Source: an uncultured Vibrio sp. (GTDB taxonomy: Bacteria; Pseudomonadota; Gammaproteobacteria; Enterobacterales; Vibrionaceae). Taken from it: DNA of 64,000 nt. Below the pieces are notes generated by a model that saw only the letters and a program-made list of their open reading frames with translations, did not search any database and was not told the DNA's origin. The position numbers and the translations under genes are program-made. This document shows positions 37,304 through 46,815 of this stretch, piece after piece. The stretch is taken from positions 62,001 through 126,000 of the forward strand of contig NZ_OY776222.1 of assembly GCF_963675395.1 (NCBI RefSeq), in the 5' to 3' direction. The first letter of the stretch is position 1; every line of letters begins with the position of its first letter.

Positions 37304-38950
37304 GTGATGAAAAAAGGCGTAATGCTGGTCTTTGTTCTTTTGACCAGCCTGTTATCGAGTGTTTCGGTAATGGCTCAAAGTCTTGAAGCAAGTGTCAACA
37401 AAACCCAAGCAGTGAAGAACGAAGTAATCAATCTTCGAGTCATGGCGGATACTGAGCTGAGTTCCGATGCGATCGATTTTAGTGTATTAGAAAAAGACTT
37501 TTTCTTAGGGCAACCTCGCTACGGTCGCTCAAGCAACAATATTAATGGTCGCAAATTTTTACGTACCGAGTGGAGTATCTCTATCGCGCCTATGAAGGAA
37601 GGGATATTAACCATTCCAAGCTTTAGCGTAGATGGAATGCGCACTGAGCCAATAAAATTGCGTGTAACCGCTAGCCAAACGGAGCCGAAGCTCGATGAAC
37701 TATTCAGCTTCACAATGAGCGTAGACAACCATACCTTATACCCGCAGCAATCGGCGAGCTTACGTATGCAACTCATAATCAAAGCGGATACTCGTCGCTT
37801 GGACAACCCTAAGATCATTCCTCCGACCATTGATGGAATGAAACTCGAACCCGTTGGAGAAATGCAACAAGGTCAGCAAGTCATGGATGGGCTTGAAGTG
37901 ACGGTTGTAGAGCAATCTTTCCGTCTAACCGCAGATACAGCGGGTACTTACACACTAAATGGCCCGCAACTTACCGGCTCGTACATTTACGGTGATAGGC
38001 TGACAGGATCAACCCAAATATTGCCAATCAAAACCAACGTTGAACAAATGCCAATTACGGTCAAAGCCATTCCTGAGGAGTTCCAGGGTAAATGGTTACC
38101 AGCCTCGGCGTTGGAGATGACGCAAAGTTGGCAAAATGACGCGGGTAACAAGCTATCGCCAAATAGTTTGAATAAGGTAAAACAAGGCTCATCCATCACC
38201 CGCACTATCCAAATCAAGGCACGCGGGACCCAAGCGGAGTTCTTACCTAGAATTGATATCGATTACCCAGCTTCACTGCGTGTATATCCAGAGCAACCGA
38301 AGTTTGAAACAACGCGAGATGGCACTCTGGTCATGACGGTAAAACACGTCATCATACCAACGGAAGCCGGCACTTATTCCCTGCCCGACTATACACTTAA
38401 CTGGTGGAATAGCAGCCAGGACGAAGCCAAACAGGCAACGCTCGATTCCATCGAGCTGGATGTGGAGGAAAGTGATATGGGCTTGATTACGTTGCCAGAA
38501 ACGACTCTGCCACAAACGTCAGTCCCTACAGCGTCCCCGACTCCTCAAAATGGTGTCAATCAGCTATGGCAAGTCCTCACTTTTGTCTTTGCAGGACTGT
38601 GGGTAACGACATCAATCATCACGTTTGTGGTTTGGAAAAAGCGTCCCGCAGCCAATAAAGGTCATGAGGTAGAAACCAAGTCCCTTAGTGGCATTGATGA
38701 GCTCAAAAATGTGATCCAGCAAGGTGACCCTGCAAAGATTGAAAGGGTCGTCAGCGACTACCTACAAGCCAACCGTGAATCGTTGAATTCAGATGTCGTG
38801 GAAGCAGTTAAGCACGATCTTGAAGTGATGAATCAAGCTCGTTTTAGCGCCCAACAACAGCCTTGGAGCTCAGATTCTCTGTTAGCTAATATCGAAAAGT
38901 TATCAAAGTCGAAAAGAACGCAACCTAACCCTCAACTTGAAAAGCTATAA
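37304..38950 (+). CDS. BatD-like oxygen-tolerance protein
   Basis: A 548-residue protein with a signal peptide (MKKGVMLVFVLLTSLLSSVSVMAQ), several beta-rich immunoglobulin-like domains, and one C-terminal membrane helix near residues 420-445 (LWQVLTFVFAGLWVTTSIITF) followed by a cytoplasmic helical tail. The pattern SIAPMKEGILTIPSF and the later IIPTEAGTYSLPDY are BatD hallmarks. It is the last gene of the six-gene operon, 4 bp after the BatB-like gene. The start may be 37304 or 37307. Confidence 0.88.
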   Translation: MMKKGVMLVFVLLTSLLSSVSVMAQSLEASVNKTQAVKNEVINLRVMADTELSSDAIDFSVLEKDFFLGQPRYGRSSNNINGRKFLRTEWSISIAPMKEGILTIPSFSVDGMRTEPIKLRVTASQTEPKLDELFSFTMSVDNHTLYPQQSASLRMQLIIKADTRRLDNPKIIPPTIDGMKLEPVGEMQQGQQVMDGLEVTVVEQSFRLTADTAGTYTLNGPQLTGSYIYGDRLTGSTQILPIKTNVEQMPITVKAIPEEFQGKWLPASALEMTQSWQNDAGNKLSPNSLNKVKQGSSITRTIQIKARGTQAEFLPRIDIDYPASLRVYPEQPKFETTRDGTLVMTVKHVIIPTEAGTYSLPDYTLNWWNSSQDEAKQATLDSIELDVEESDMGLITLPETTLPQTSVPTASPTPQNGVNQLWQVLTFVFAGLWVTTSIITFVVWKKRPAANKGHEVETKSLSGIDELKNVIQQGDPAKIERVVSDYLQANRESLNSDVVEAVKHDLEVMNQARFSAQQQPWSSDSLLANIEKLSKSKRTQPNPQLEKL

Positions 38951-38955
38951 AAAAA

Positions 38956-38974
38956 GCCCCTCATTTAGAGGGGC
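38956..38974 (-). terminator. Terminator at convergent Bat and pst operons
   Basis: The stem GCCCCTC/GAGGGGC has a 5-base loop and is preceded on the plus strand by a run of A, giving a U tract on the minus strand. It ends the pst transcript and probably also the Bat operon. Confidence 0.8.
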
Positions 38975-39016
38975 AAAGTTACCATCGCTTATAGTTATGT
39001 ATTTATGCCAATAAAT

Positions 39017-39766
39017 TTAACCGAAGTCACCGTTTACGTAACCTTGAGTTCGGTCATCTTGTGGGCTGTTGAAGATCACTTGGGTATCGTTGTGCTCAAC
39101 CAGTTCCCCCATCAGGAAGAACGCAGTGCGGTCAGAAATACGACGCGCCTGTTGCATTGAGTGAGTCACGATAACGATGGTGTAGTCCTTCTTAAGCTCT
39201 TCCATCAGCTCTTCAATTTTATGCGTTGCAATTGGATCAAGTGCCGAGGTTGGCTCATCCATTAGGATCACATCTGGTTCCATAGCGATTGTGCGTGCAA
39301 TACACAGACGTTGTTGCTGACCACCAGACAGTCCAAATGCATGCGACTTAAGACGATCTTTCACTTCGTCCCAAAGTGCCGCGCCACGTAGTGAACGTTC
39401 AACCACTTCATCAATGTGCTTTTTGTCTTTAACCCCTTGAGCACGCAAACCGTAAGCCACGTTCTCGTAAATGCTCATTGGGAATGGATTCGGCTTTTGG
39501 AATACCATACCGACTTTAATACGAAGATCCGCGACATCAATATTGCCGTAAATATCTTCTCCATCCATCGCTAGCTTACCAGTGATCTTAACGCCTTCGA
39601 TAAGATCGTTCATGCGGTTCAGACAACGTAGCAATGTCGACTTACCACAGCCTGATGGTCCGATAAGCGCCGTTACCTGACGAACTGGAATAGGCAGGTG
39701 AATGGATTTCAGTGCTTGGTTTTCGCCGTAAAATAGGTCTAGGTTTTCAATGTCAAACTTGTTCAT
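39017..39766 (-). CDS. pstB: Phosphate ABC transporter ATPase PstB
   Basis: A 249-residue ABC ATPase: Walker [11 protein letters not shown]-loop [12 protein letters not shown] (typical of PstB), signature LSGGQQQR, Walker [13 protein letters not shown], and the H-loop [10 protein letters not shown]. It powers high-affinity phosphate import through PstCA. It is the fourth gene of pstSCAB, 60 bp after pstA. No phoU gene follows. Confidence 0.96.
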   Translation of the reverse strand: MNKFDIENLDLFYGENQALKSIHLPIPVRQVTALIGPSGCGKSTLLRCLNRMNDLIEGVKITGKLAMDGEDIYGNIDVADLRIKVGMVFQKPNPFPMSIYENVAYGLRAQGVKDKKHIDEVVERSLRGAALWDEVKDRLKSHAFGLSGGQQQRLCIARTIAMEPDVILMDEPTSALDPIATHKIEELMEELKKDYTIVIVTHSMQQARRISDRTAFFLMGELVEHNDTQVIFNSPQDDRTQGYVNGDFG

Positions 39767-39826
39767 GCTCTTAATCTCTTAAATCTTGAATTCGTGTCTT
39801 TTAACGTGCGTTCTTAATTTGATTTG

Positions 39827-40699
39827 TTAGTAAGTTGCGGTGTTAAAACGTCTTGCAATCAGTTTAGTCACCGTGTTGATCAAAAGTACAACCACGATAA
39901 GCACTGTTGCGGTACCGTATGCCTGATTCCATTCTTCAACGGTAAACAGTTCGGTAGTCAGTTTGTATAGGTGAACGGTTAGCGTACGACCTGAATCGAA
40001 TAGAGAATCAGGAATACGAGCCACCATACCTGCTGTCAGGAACACTGGAGCAGACTCACCAATGACACGACCAATACTAAGAATGACCGAGGTTAAAATA
40101 CCTGGCATTGCGCTTGGAAGAATCAAACGCCAGATAGTGTAGATTTTAGAAGCGCCAAGGCCGTAAGAGCCTTCACGATACGTTTGTGGTACTGCCATTA
40201 GCGCTTCTTCCGTCGTACGGATGATAACTGGCAGAATCAGAATACTTAGTGTCAGTGCACCCGATAGAATCGAGAATCCAAGACCAAGAATTGCCACGAA
40301 GAAAGTCATACCAAACAGACCGAAGATGATCGACGGGATACCTGCCAGGGATTCAGTACAGAATCGAATCACTTTCACCAAACGGCTGCCCACTTTGGCG
40401 TATTCAGTCAGGTAAATTGCCGTCATGATACCCAGCGGTGCGGCCACTGCGATAGATGCGATAACCATATAGATGGTTGACACAATCATCGGGAAGATAC
40501 CATGCTCATCACCAGTACGAGTGTAGTCGTCAGTAATGAAGTTCCAATCTACGTGTTGTAGACCGTTTGATAGGATGTACCAGATAATCCAGAACAAAAA
40601 GCCTACCGTTAATCCAGCCGAGATCCAAACGAAAGCGTTAAAGACGTTATCTTTGAACTGGCGAGCTTGTTTTAGTTTTGCGCGATCCATAATTGTCAC
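39827..40699 (-). CDS. pstA: Phosphate ABC transporter permease PstA
   Basis: A 290-residue membrane protein with six hydrophobic segments and the permease EAA-type loop (VPQTYREGSYGLGASKIYTIW, then RLILPSAMPGILTSV). It starts with a cytoplasmic basic segment. It pairs with PstC, whose gene ends 13 bp upstream. Confidence 0.94.
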   Translation of the reverse strand: MTIMDRAKLKQARQFKDNVFNAFVWISAGLTVGFLFWIIWYILSNGLQHVDWNFITDDYTRTGDEHGIFPMIVSTIYMVIASIAVAAPLGIMTAIYLTEYAKVGSRLVKVIRFCTESLAGIPSIIFGLFGMTFFVAILGLGFSILSGALTLSILILPVIIRTTEEALMAVPQTYREGSYGLGASKIYTIWRLILPSAMPGILTSVILSIGRVIGESAPVFLTAGMVARIPDSLFDSGRTLTVHLYKLTTELFTVEEWNQAYGTATVLIVVVLLINTVTKLIARRFNTATY

Positions 40700-40712
40700 C
40701 TTTAACGAGCGA

Positions 40713-41645
40713 TTACTTCGCTTTTTCTCGGTTTAGGTAAAGAAGTACAGCGTTCAACGACATGATGAAGACCAGCAGTACCACACCAGTTGCGTACAGT
40801 GCGTTCGCGTGAACACCACTTGCGTAAGACATTTCAATCGCAATATTCGCGGTTAGCGTACGTGCAGAGTCCAGAATGCCTTCTGGCATGGCTGGTGCGT
40901 TACCCATCACCATGATGATTGCCATCGTTTCACCCAAAGCACGACCGATACCAAGAATGACACCCGTCATAATTCCCGAACGAGCCGCAGGAACAAGCAA
41001 TTTAAAAATGGTGTAAATTTTTGAAGCGCCAAGTGCCAATGAACCTTCTTTGTATGCACGAGGTACTGCACGGATAGACGTTTCAGAGACCGTAATTACC
41101 GTAGGTAGAATCATCACGCCCAGAACGATGATACCGGCAAGAATTGTGTTACCGGCTGGTACATTGAAGATATTTTGAATCAATGGAACGATGATAACCA
41201 AACCGAAGAAACCATAAACCACCGAAGGGATACCAGCGAGAAGTTCTACGGCTGGACGAATGATGTCAGCCAAACGCTTTGGTGCTATTTCAGCGATAAA
41301 GATAGCGGTCAAAACACCAACCGGAACACCAACCATTACCGCGCCAGCCGTCGAAACGATGGAAGCGACAATCATGGTTGCTACGCCGTAAAGCGCAGGT
41401 GGAAGCCAGTTTTGACCTAAAACGATGCCCGAAACCCCAACTTCTTGAAATGCGGGAATGCTCTCTCGAACAATAAAGTAGGCAATTACGGCTAATGATA
41501 CGATACCGATAACGGCACTGGTGAGGAACAAGCCGTGGAAGATGCGCTCTTTCCAGTCAATACTACGTTTTTCTCGTAGGCGTGGCTTGCTGATAGCTTT
41601 AGCGTCTGTATTCATAAGCTTTTCACTATTTGTCGCGATGGTCAT
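40713..41645 (-). CDS. pstC: Phosphate ABC transporter permease PstC
   Basis: A 310-residue permease with six membrane segments. The EAA-type loop reads VPRAYKEGSLALGASKIYTIF, then KLLVPAARSGIMTGV; the sequence LLAGIPSVVYGFFGL is typical of PstC. The first ~30 residues are cytoplasmic and basic. An alternative ATG (LMNTDAK) lies 10 codons in. Confidence 0.94.
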   Translation of the reverse strand: MTIATNSEKLMNTDAKAISKPRLREKRSIDWKERIFHGLFLTSAVIGIVSLAVIAYFIVRESIPAFQEVGVSGIVLGQNWLPPALYGVATMIVASIVSTAGAVMVGVPVGVLTAIFIAEIAPKRLADIIRPAVELLAGIPSVVYGFFGLVIIVPLIQNIFNVPAGNTILAGIIVLGVMILPTVITVSETSIRAVPRAYKEGSLALGASKIYTIFKLLVPAARSGIMTGVILGIGRALGETMAIIMVMGNAPAMPEGILDSARTLTANIAIEMSYASGVHANALYATGVVLLVFIMSLNAVLLYLNREKAK

Positions 41646-41698
41646 TATAAAAATCTCACGGTTCTGGACAATAGCCAGTGAACACTATGGATAGAAAG

Positions 41699-41724
41699 GC
41701 TCAGCCCTAAACAGCGGGCTGAGC
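41699..41724 (-). promoter_or_regulatory. Intercistronic hairpin between pstS and pstC
   Basis: Perfect 9-bp arms GCTCAGCCC/GGGCTGAGC with an 8-base loop lie just after pstS. There is no U run. It could stabilise pstS mRNA or partly stop transcription, making binding protein exceed permease. Confidence 0.6.
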
Positions 41725-41746
41725 AAAGTTAAGAATCCCGGTAGGA

Positions 41747-42571
41747 TTAGTGGATTGAAATGTAACCGTTTTGGTCAACTAGCTTTTGAGCATCTTCAGT
41801 TAGCATCCAATCTAGGAATTTTTGCGTTTCAGCAGATGGCTGGCCTTCTTTGTAAAGAACAAGGAACGGGCGAGCTACTTTGTAAGAACCGTTCTTAACG
41901 TTAGCCACTGTCGCGTCTACGCTGTCGATTGCTAGAGCGTGAACTGTGTTGTCAACAGTACCTAGAGAGATGTAGCCGATTGAGTATGGGTTAGAAGCAA
42001 CCATAGTTTTCAGAGCACCGTTACCGTTAGCAACTTGAGCGCGTTGAGAAATAGCAGAAACTTTCTTACCAGAAACTTTCATTTTAAGCGCCATGATGTC
42101 TTCGAATGCACCACGAGTACCAGACGCGGTATCACGAGTGATTGCTACGATTGGTTTGTCTTCGCCGCCCACTTCTTTCCAGTTTGATACTTCACCCTTG
42201 TAGATAGAAGTGACTTGCTCCGCAGTCAGGCCTTTAAGCTTGTTTTGAGGGTTAACAACAACTGCGATACCGTCGCGAGCAATTACTTCTTCGATAAGAG
42301 TTGGTTCTTTTTCTGAATCTTTTAGGTTACGAGAAGACATACCTAGATCAGCAGAACCATTTTTTGCTGCTTTTACACCAGCAGAAGAACCTGGGCCTTG
42401 AACTTCGATAAATACTTCTGGGTTCTTCTTCATGTATGTTTCAGAGAAAACTTCCATCAGTGGAGTTACGCTGCTAGAACCCACTGCAGAGATAGTTTCT
42501 TTAGCAGAAACAGGAGTCACTGCCATTGCGCCTAGAAGTGCGATTGCACCGATTACTGTCTTTTTCATCAC
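41747..42571 (-). CDS. pstS: Phosphate-binding protein PstS
   Basis: A 274-residue periplasmic binding protein. Signal peptide MMKKTVIGAIALLGAMAVTPVSA is cleaved near residue 23. Phosphate-binding segments are visible: AVGSSSVTPLME, GPGSSAGVKAA, LGMSSRNLK, and TRDTASGTRGAFE. It is shorter than E. coli PstS and of the type found on vibrio chromosome 2. First gene of the operon. Confidence 0.94.
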   Translation of the reverse strand: MMKKTVIGAIALLGAMAVTPVSAKETISAVGSSSVTPLMEVFSETYMKKNPEVFIEVQGPGSSAGVKAAKNGSADLGMSSRNLKDSEKEPTLIEEVIARDGIAVVVNPQNKLKGLTAEQVTSIYKGEVSNWKEVGGEDKPIVAITRDTASGTRGAFEDIMALKMKVSGKKVSAISQRAQVANGNGALKTMVASNPYSIGYISLGTVDNTVHALAIDSVDATVANVKNGSYKVARPFLVLYKEGQPSAETQKFLDWMLTEDAQKLVDQNGYISIH

Positions 42572-42639
42572 AATTTCCTTAAAGTGGCTTTATTGCCGTT
42601 GTGTTTCACTTGAACGGTGCTCACTTTAGAACTCAAATG

Positions 42640-42677
42640 TGACAGTTGTGTTTCACTTAGTTGAAGCCTCTATGACA
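42640..42677 (-). promoter_or_regulatory. Possible PhoB half-sites upstream of pstS
   Basis: Reading the minus strand, two TGTCA cores (TGTCATAGAG and CTGTCACATTT) lie about 33 bp, three helical turns, apart. This is 70-105 bp before the pstS start. PhoB boxes contain direct TGTCA-type repeats spaced 11 bp, so the match is partial. The remaining 42572-42915 gap holds only the divergent promoters. Confidence 0.3.
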
Positions 42678-42915
42678 CATTATTCATCCCCTATTGGAAA
42701 TAACCGATTAATCTGACGCTTACATATACCCCCAACTCATCTTTACCAATTCCCTACATTTCCATTACAACCTGAATAACCATTGCTAATTTGAACCCTT
42801 TCCATAACATTAGGCTATAGATAAAAAACTCTAACCTATTGATTTAAAAAAGATAGAAATTAGAATCTAACGTTAATTACAAAAACATAATAATTCACTC
42901 AGAATGAGGTTAACC

Positions 42916-44559
42916 ATGCGTCAATTTCTAAGCACGCTATCGATTAAATTACAGGTATTTTTGCCTGTTTTGTTTACTGTCGTCTTACTCGTGATAGGAC
43001 TCACTATTGGAATAAATAAGTTAGATCAAGCATTTAATAAGGTTTCAGAATCCACTCACAGTCTTATCGTTCATAAAGATGAGCTGAGCGCCATTGTCGA
43101 CAATACCTATGCGATGCGCATTAAAGCCATTTACAGCCTTTTTCAAGCCGAGGATGTTCAGTCCCTAAATCAAGTGTTATCAAAACGACAAGCTGAGAGC
43201 CGTGAATTCTTAGATTCCATTAATGATCTGCCTGGCGTTCAGTCAGAAGTCACCGCCATGCGCGAAGCAATGAACCATTATGTTGATTTCACGCGTGTCA
43301 CCATGACACCTTTACTTACTCAAAAGCACGCGAGTCAATACGCCACTGCCGACTTAGAGCAGAAATTAGAGAATGCCATGGAACATTATCGAGTCGCAGG
43401 TGAAGAGATGATTACCGCGATTGATAACCTGTCAGACAAGCTGAATCAGACCGTAATCAGCGACGTCCAAGCCAACGGAAAGATCCATTCTGATACCTTG
43501 ACTCAGAGTACAATATCCATCGCAATTATCCTGTTAGTAGCATCCCTGATTAGCTGGCTGTTAGCCAACTATATTGTGACGCCAATTCGTCACTTACAAA
43601 ACACCATGCGTGAAGTCGCGAAGGGAAACCTGTTAGTTACCGCCGAAGAAATCGGAAAAAACGAAGTATCCCAGCTTGCTCATGATGTGAATCAGACTAT
43701 CATTCAGCTGCGTAACACCGTCGGATCACTGGTTCGTATCAGCGAAGATGTCGCTTCTGCCTCCACCGAGCTCGCAACGGTGATGACCCAGAGCAGTGCC
43801 AATTCCGATAAGGAAAAACAGGAAGTCGAACAAGTTGCCTCAGCGATCAATCAATTGGAATCTGCTGCTACGGAAGTTTCCAACAATGCACAATTGGCAG
43901 ATGGTGCTTCGACAGAGGCTCGACAGATCGCCACAGAAAGCTTAAACATGTTCGAACAGAGTACCCGAGCAAGCGCGAAAATGGCTGATCAGCTTAATGC
44001 AGCTGCGGTGGTTGTCACTTCATTAAAAGAACAATCCGAGCAAATTGGACGTGTTATTGATGTTATTGAAGGCATTTCTGAGCAAACTAATTTACTGGCA
44101 CTAAACGCAGCAATAGAAGCGGCTCGCGCAGGTGAAAGTGGTCGTGGCTTTGCTGTCGTAGCAGATGAAGTGCGCATGCTCGCGGCCAGAACTCAAGAGT
44201 CAACCAAAGAAATCCAGGAGATCATTGAGGAACTTCAGCAACAATCAGGAACAGCAAACGAAAGTATGCACTCTAGCCTGACTATGTTAAAAGACAACCA
44301 AGCTATCGCGGAAGAAGTCAGCCTTTCTCTCAATAACATCAGTAAGTCTATTTCTGATTTGAACACCATGAATACACACGTAGCGACAGCCTCAGAAGAA
44401 CAGAAGCAGGTCACTACAGACATCAACAACAACTTGTCAAATATCTATCAACTGGTCAGTGAGAACGTCACAGGTATTACTCAATCAGCAGCGGCGGCAC
44501 AAGAACTGTCTGGCTTAGCAGAAAAACAGCAACAGGAACTGAAACAATTTCAGATTTAG
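42916..44559 (+). CDS. Methyl-accepting chemotaxis protein
   Basis: A chemoreceptor of about 547 residues: an N-terminal membrane helix (residues 8-30), a helical periplasmic ligand domain (about 35-195), a second helix ([20 protein letters not shown]), a HAMP domain, and the cytoplasmic signalling coiled coil with the conserved tip [20 protein letters not shown] followed by [16 protein letters not shown]. The ligand is unknown; divergence from pstS invites the guess of phosphate but nothing proves it. The ATG at 42916 with TGAGG upstream is preferred over 42904. Confidence 0.93.
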   Translation: MRQFLSTLSIKLQVFLPVLFTVVLLVIGLTIGINKLDQAFNKVSESTHSLIVHKDELSAIVDNTYAMRIKAIYSLFQAEDVQSLNQVLSKRQAESREFLDSINDLPGVQSEVTAMREAMNHYVDFTRVTMTPLLTQKHASQYATADLEQKLENAMEHYRVAGEEMITAIDNLSDKLNQTVISDVQANGKIHSDTLTQSTISIAIILLVASLISWLLANYIVTPIRHLQNTMREVAKGNLLVTAEEIGKNEVSQLAHDVNQTIIQLRNTVGSLVRISEDVASASTELATVMTQSSANSDKEKQEVEQVASAINQLESAATEVSNNAQLADGASTEARQIATESLNMFEQSTRASAKMADQLNAAAVVVTSLKEQSEQIGRVIDVIEGISEQTNLLALNAAIEAARAGESGRGFAVVADEVRMLAARTQESTKEIQEIIEELQQQSGTANESMHSSLTMLKDNQAIAEEVSLSLNNISKSISDLNTMNTHVATASEEQKQVTTDINNNLSNIYQLVSENVTGITQSAAAAQELSGLAEKQQQELKQFQI

Positions 44560-44583
44560 ACACGGGCAATTTGTGAATATAAA

Positions 44584-44612
44584 AAAGCTCCGCGATTTTT
44601 GCGGAGCTTTTT
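44584..44612 (+). terminator. Bidirectional terminator after the chemoreceptor gene
   Basis: Arms AAAGCTCCGC and GCGGAGCTTT with a 7-base loop have T on one side and A on the other. It serves both the chemoreceptor gene and the convergent helicase gene. Confidence 0.88.
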
Positions 44613-44643
44613 CTTGGCTAAAATAGGTTTACTATTCTAGAAA

Positions 44644-45999
44644 TTAATCTTCTGCCTTCGGCTCTGCAGGCTTCTTTTTAGGGATAAAGACATCATCACC
44701 GACAGAGACATTTTTGTAGAAGGTCTTGTCACGCTTGACTGGCTTCTTCGCGACTTTCTTAGCCTGAGGACGCGCTTTTTTAGCCGTCGTTTTCTTATTA
44801 CGCATATCCGGTTTTCGCGGCTTAAGCCCTTTGAATTTCCCTTTTAAGTCTTCAAATTCTGAGAACGACAAGTCTTGTTGTAAGTATGCTTCAACACGTT
44901 TAAAGCTATCCCAGTCTTTTGGACCCACAAGCGAAATCGCGTCACCTTTATTACCCGCACGCCCTGTACGGCCAACACGGTGAACGTATTCTTCAGTATG
45001 CTTCGGCATATCAAAGTTAATGACATGCGTGACGGTTGCGATATCCAAACCTCGAGAGGCTACATCGGTGGTGACAAGAATCTTAAACACCGCACGCTCA
45101 AACTGGCTCATAATGGTATTGCGCTGCGTCTGATTTAGACTGCCACTCAATGCAACAGCCTTAAGCTTTTGCTCATTCAGCTTCGCGGTCAGGCGTTCAG
45201 TATCATCACGTGTTGCAGTAAAGATAATCACCTGGCGGTATTCAGCTTCGGCAAGAACACGTTCAAGGATTGCCTCTTTATGATCCAGATGATCACACAA
45301 ATAGAATTTCTGCGTGATGTCTTTGTGCTCTTCGTTAGAGACACCAATAGAAATACGTTTGGGTGCATTCAGCATCTCAGAGGCAATGCTGTTTACTTCC
45401 GCGTGATCGAGCGTTGCCGAGAACATCAAAGTCTGACGGCGACGGTGTTTAGCTGCGTTGTGAATACGACGAAGCTCAGGCGCAAAACCCAAATCCAACA
45501 TACGGTCCGCTTCATCCAGAATCAGAGTTTCTAAACCATCAAGATACAAAGAGCGGTGCTCTAAGTGGTCAGCTAAACGCCCAGGCGTTGCCACGATGAA
45601 TTTAGGGTAACGACGCAGTGCTTTCACTTGATCGTTAAAGTTTTCGCCGCCAAGAATCAAAGTTGCTTCGTAAGACAGACCGACCAGCATCGAGCGAAGC
45701 TCACCATATACTTGTTTGGCCAATTCGCGCGTTGGCGCCAGAATGACAGCTCGAGGGTCTCTAGCAGAAAACGATTTTGTCTTAAGTGACTTGTGAAGCA
45801 TCGGCAATACAAACGCCAAAGTCTTGCCCGAACCCGTTTTCGAAGATGCCAATAGATCCTTGCCTGCAATCGCAACAGGAATTGCTTGCTGCTGGATCTC
45901 AGTCGCTTTTTTGAAATCGTAGTGTTTTAGGTTCTTCAACAATCGGTTGTCTAGGCCTAGATCTTTAAATTGCAAAGTATTCTCCAATAAATCAGTCAA
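44644..45999 (-). CDS. DEAD-box RNA helicase
   Basis: A 451-residue helicase: Q motif (KATEIQQQAIP), Walker A (SSKTGSGKT), [33 protein letters not shown] and HRVGRTGR. A Lys/Arg/Pro-rich tail of about 75 residues follows. It resembles SrmB/DeaD-type helicases used in ribosome assembly; I cannot choose a subfamily. It is distinct from RhlE at 4.2 kb, as tail and Q motif differ. Monocistronic. Confidence 0.9.
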   Translation of the reverse strand: MTDLLENTLQFKDLGLDNRLLKNLKHYDFKKATEIQQQAIPVAIAGKDLLASSKTGSGKTLAFVLPMLHKSLKTKSFSARDPRAVILAPTRELAKQVYGELRSMLVGLSYEATLILGGENFNDQVKALRRYPKFIVATPGRLADHLEHRSLYLDGLETLILDEADRMLDLGFAPELRRIHNAAKHRRRQTLMFSATLDHAEVNSIASEMLNAPKRISIGVSNEEHKDITQKFYLCDHLDHKEAILERVLAEAEYRQVIIFTATRDDTERLTAKLNEQKLKAVALSGSLNQTQRNTIMSQFERAVFKILVTTDVASRGLDIATVTHVINFDMPKHTEEYVHRVGRTGRAGNKGDAISLVGPKDWDSFKRVEAYLQQDLSFSEFEDLKGKFKGLKPRKPDMRNKKTTAKKARPQAKKVAKKPVKRDKTFYKNVSVGDDVFIPKKKPAEPKAED

Positions 46000-46529
46000 T
46001 ATGAGCGCTCTGTAATGTCATTCCGCTCTAACGTAGCAATAAATAAAAGCCCGCTATAATACCGCAAATCATAGGAGTATAGATAGAGATCACACAAACT
46101 AATTATTGAAGAAAATAAAAGTACTTTTGAGGCTCAATCAAGTAAAAGCTGCACAGCGGCGAACTATGCCCTAAACTTAAGTGCATCAATACATGGCTGT
46201 CATATTGATAACGCAGATATTTCGGACTTATCCATGCATATTGTGTTTATTTGCGGATAGAAGCTTTCATTTGCGTCAATATCGTCTAAATTATTGATAT
46301 CAGGAACGTGGCAAAAATACCTGCTAAAAGGACTGTTGTGGGAGCCAATGAAAGGTTGAGTATTGCTTTTTGTTAGGCTCAGGTAAAAGTTAACGTCAGG
46401 TACTCCATGAAATTCTTGGATTTTTTTGACTTTTGCTACATCATGTACTGATACAATGTTTCTACACTTAACCTCGCCTCTAATAATAACCATGGAGCGA
46501 GACTTTCACTATAAGCAAGGAGTTCTTAT
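46000..46529. other. Intergenic region before lpp
   Basis: This 530-bp AT-rich stretch contains the divergent promoters of the helicase and lpp genes. TTGAC at 46426-46430 and TACAAT at 46452-46457 could be lpp promoter boxes, though 20-bp spacing is long. An antisense open frame here has no ribosome site. Confidence 0.35.
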
Positions 46530-46778
46530 ATGAACAAAACGTTGATCGCAGCTGCAGCAACTTCAGTACTTTTACTAGCAGGTTGTGCTTCTTCTGATGA
46601 TGCAGCAACAGCTACTAAACTAGACGAACTAAGCAATCAGGTTAGTATGCTTAACCAGGATGTACAATCTCTTAAATCTGACGTTCGAATGTCTAAAGAC
46701 GCTGCAATGTCTGCACAGGAAGAAGCTGCACGTGCAAATGAGCGTATCGACAACATCGCTCAATCTTACACTAAGTAA
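46530..46778 (+). CDS. lpp: Major outer-membrane (Braun/murein) lipoprotein Lpp
   Basis: An 82-residue lipoprotein. The signal peptide ends in lipobox LLAGC, so Cys19 becomes the lipidated N-terminus. The mature part is a heptad-repeat coiled coil (KLDELSNQVSMLNQDVQSLK) that trimerises, and the last residue is Lys, the attachment site for peptidoglycan. Ribosome site AAGGAG precedes the ATG. The convergent gene encodes an L,D-transpeptidase, the enzyme class that makes this link. Confidence 0.93.
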   Translation: MNKTLIAAAATSVLLLAGCASSDDAATATKLDELSNQVSMLNQDVQSLKSDVRMSKDAAMSAQEEAARANERIDNIAQSYTK

Positions 46779-46792
46779 GTGTTCGTGTTATG

Positions 46793-46815
46793 CCGCGCCT
46801 CACGGCGCGGTTATT
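46793..46815 (+). terminator. lpp terminator overlapping the end of the L,D-transpeptidase gene
   Basis: The stem CCGCGCC/GGCGCGG with a 4-base loop and TTATTT tail lies 14 bp after lpp. Its loop and right arm overlap the last codons and stop of the opposite-strand gene (46800-46802). Confidence 0.85.

Noticed and set aside
46200..46493. Minus-strand frame of 97 codons upstream of lpp
   Set aside because: No ribosome site, no recognisable protein pattern, and it occupies the lpp promoter region.
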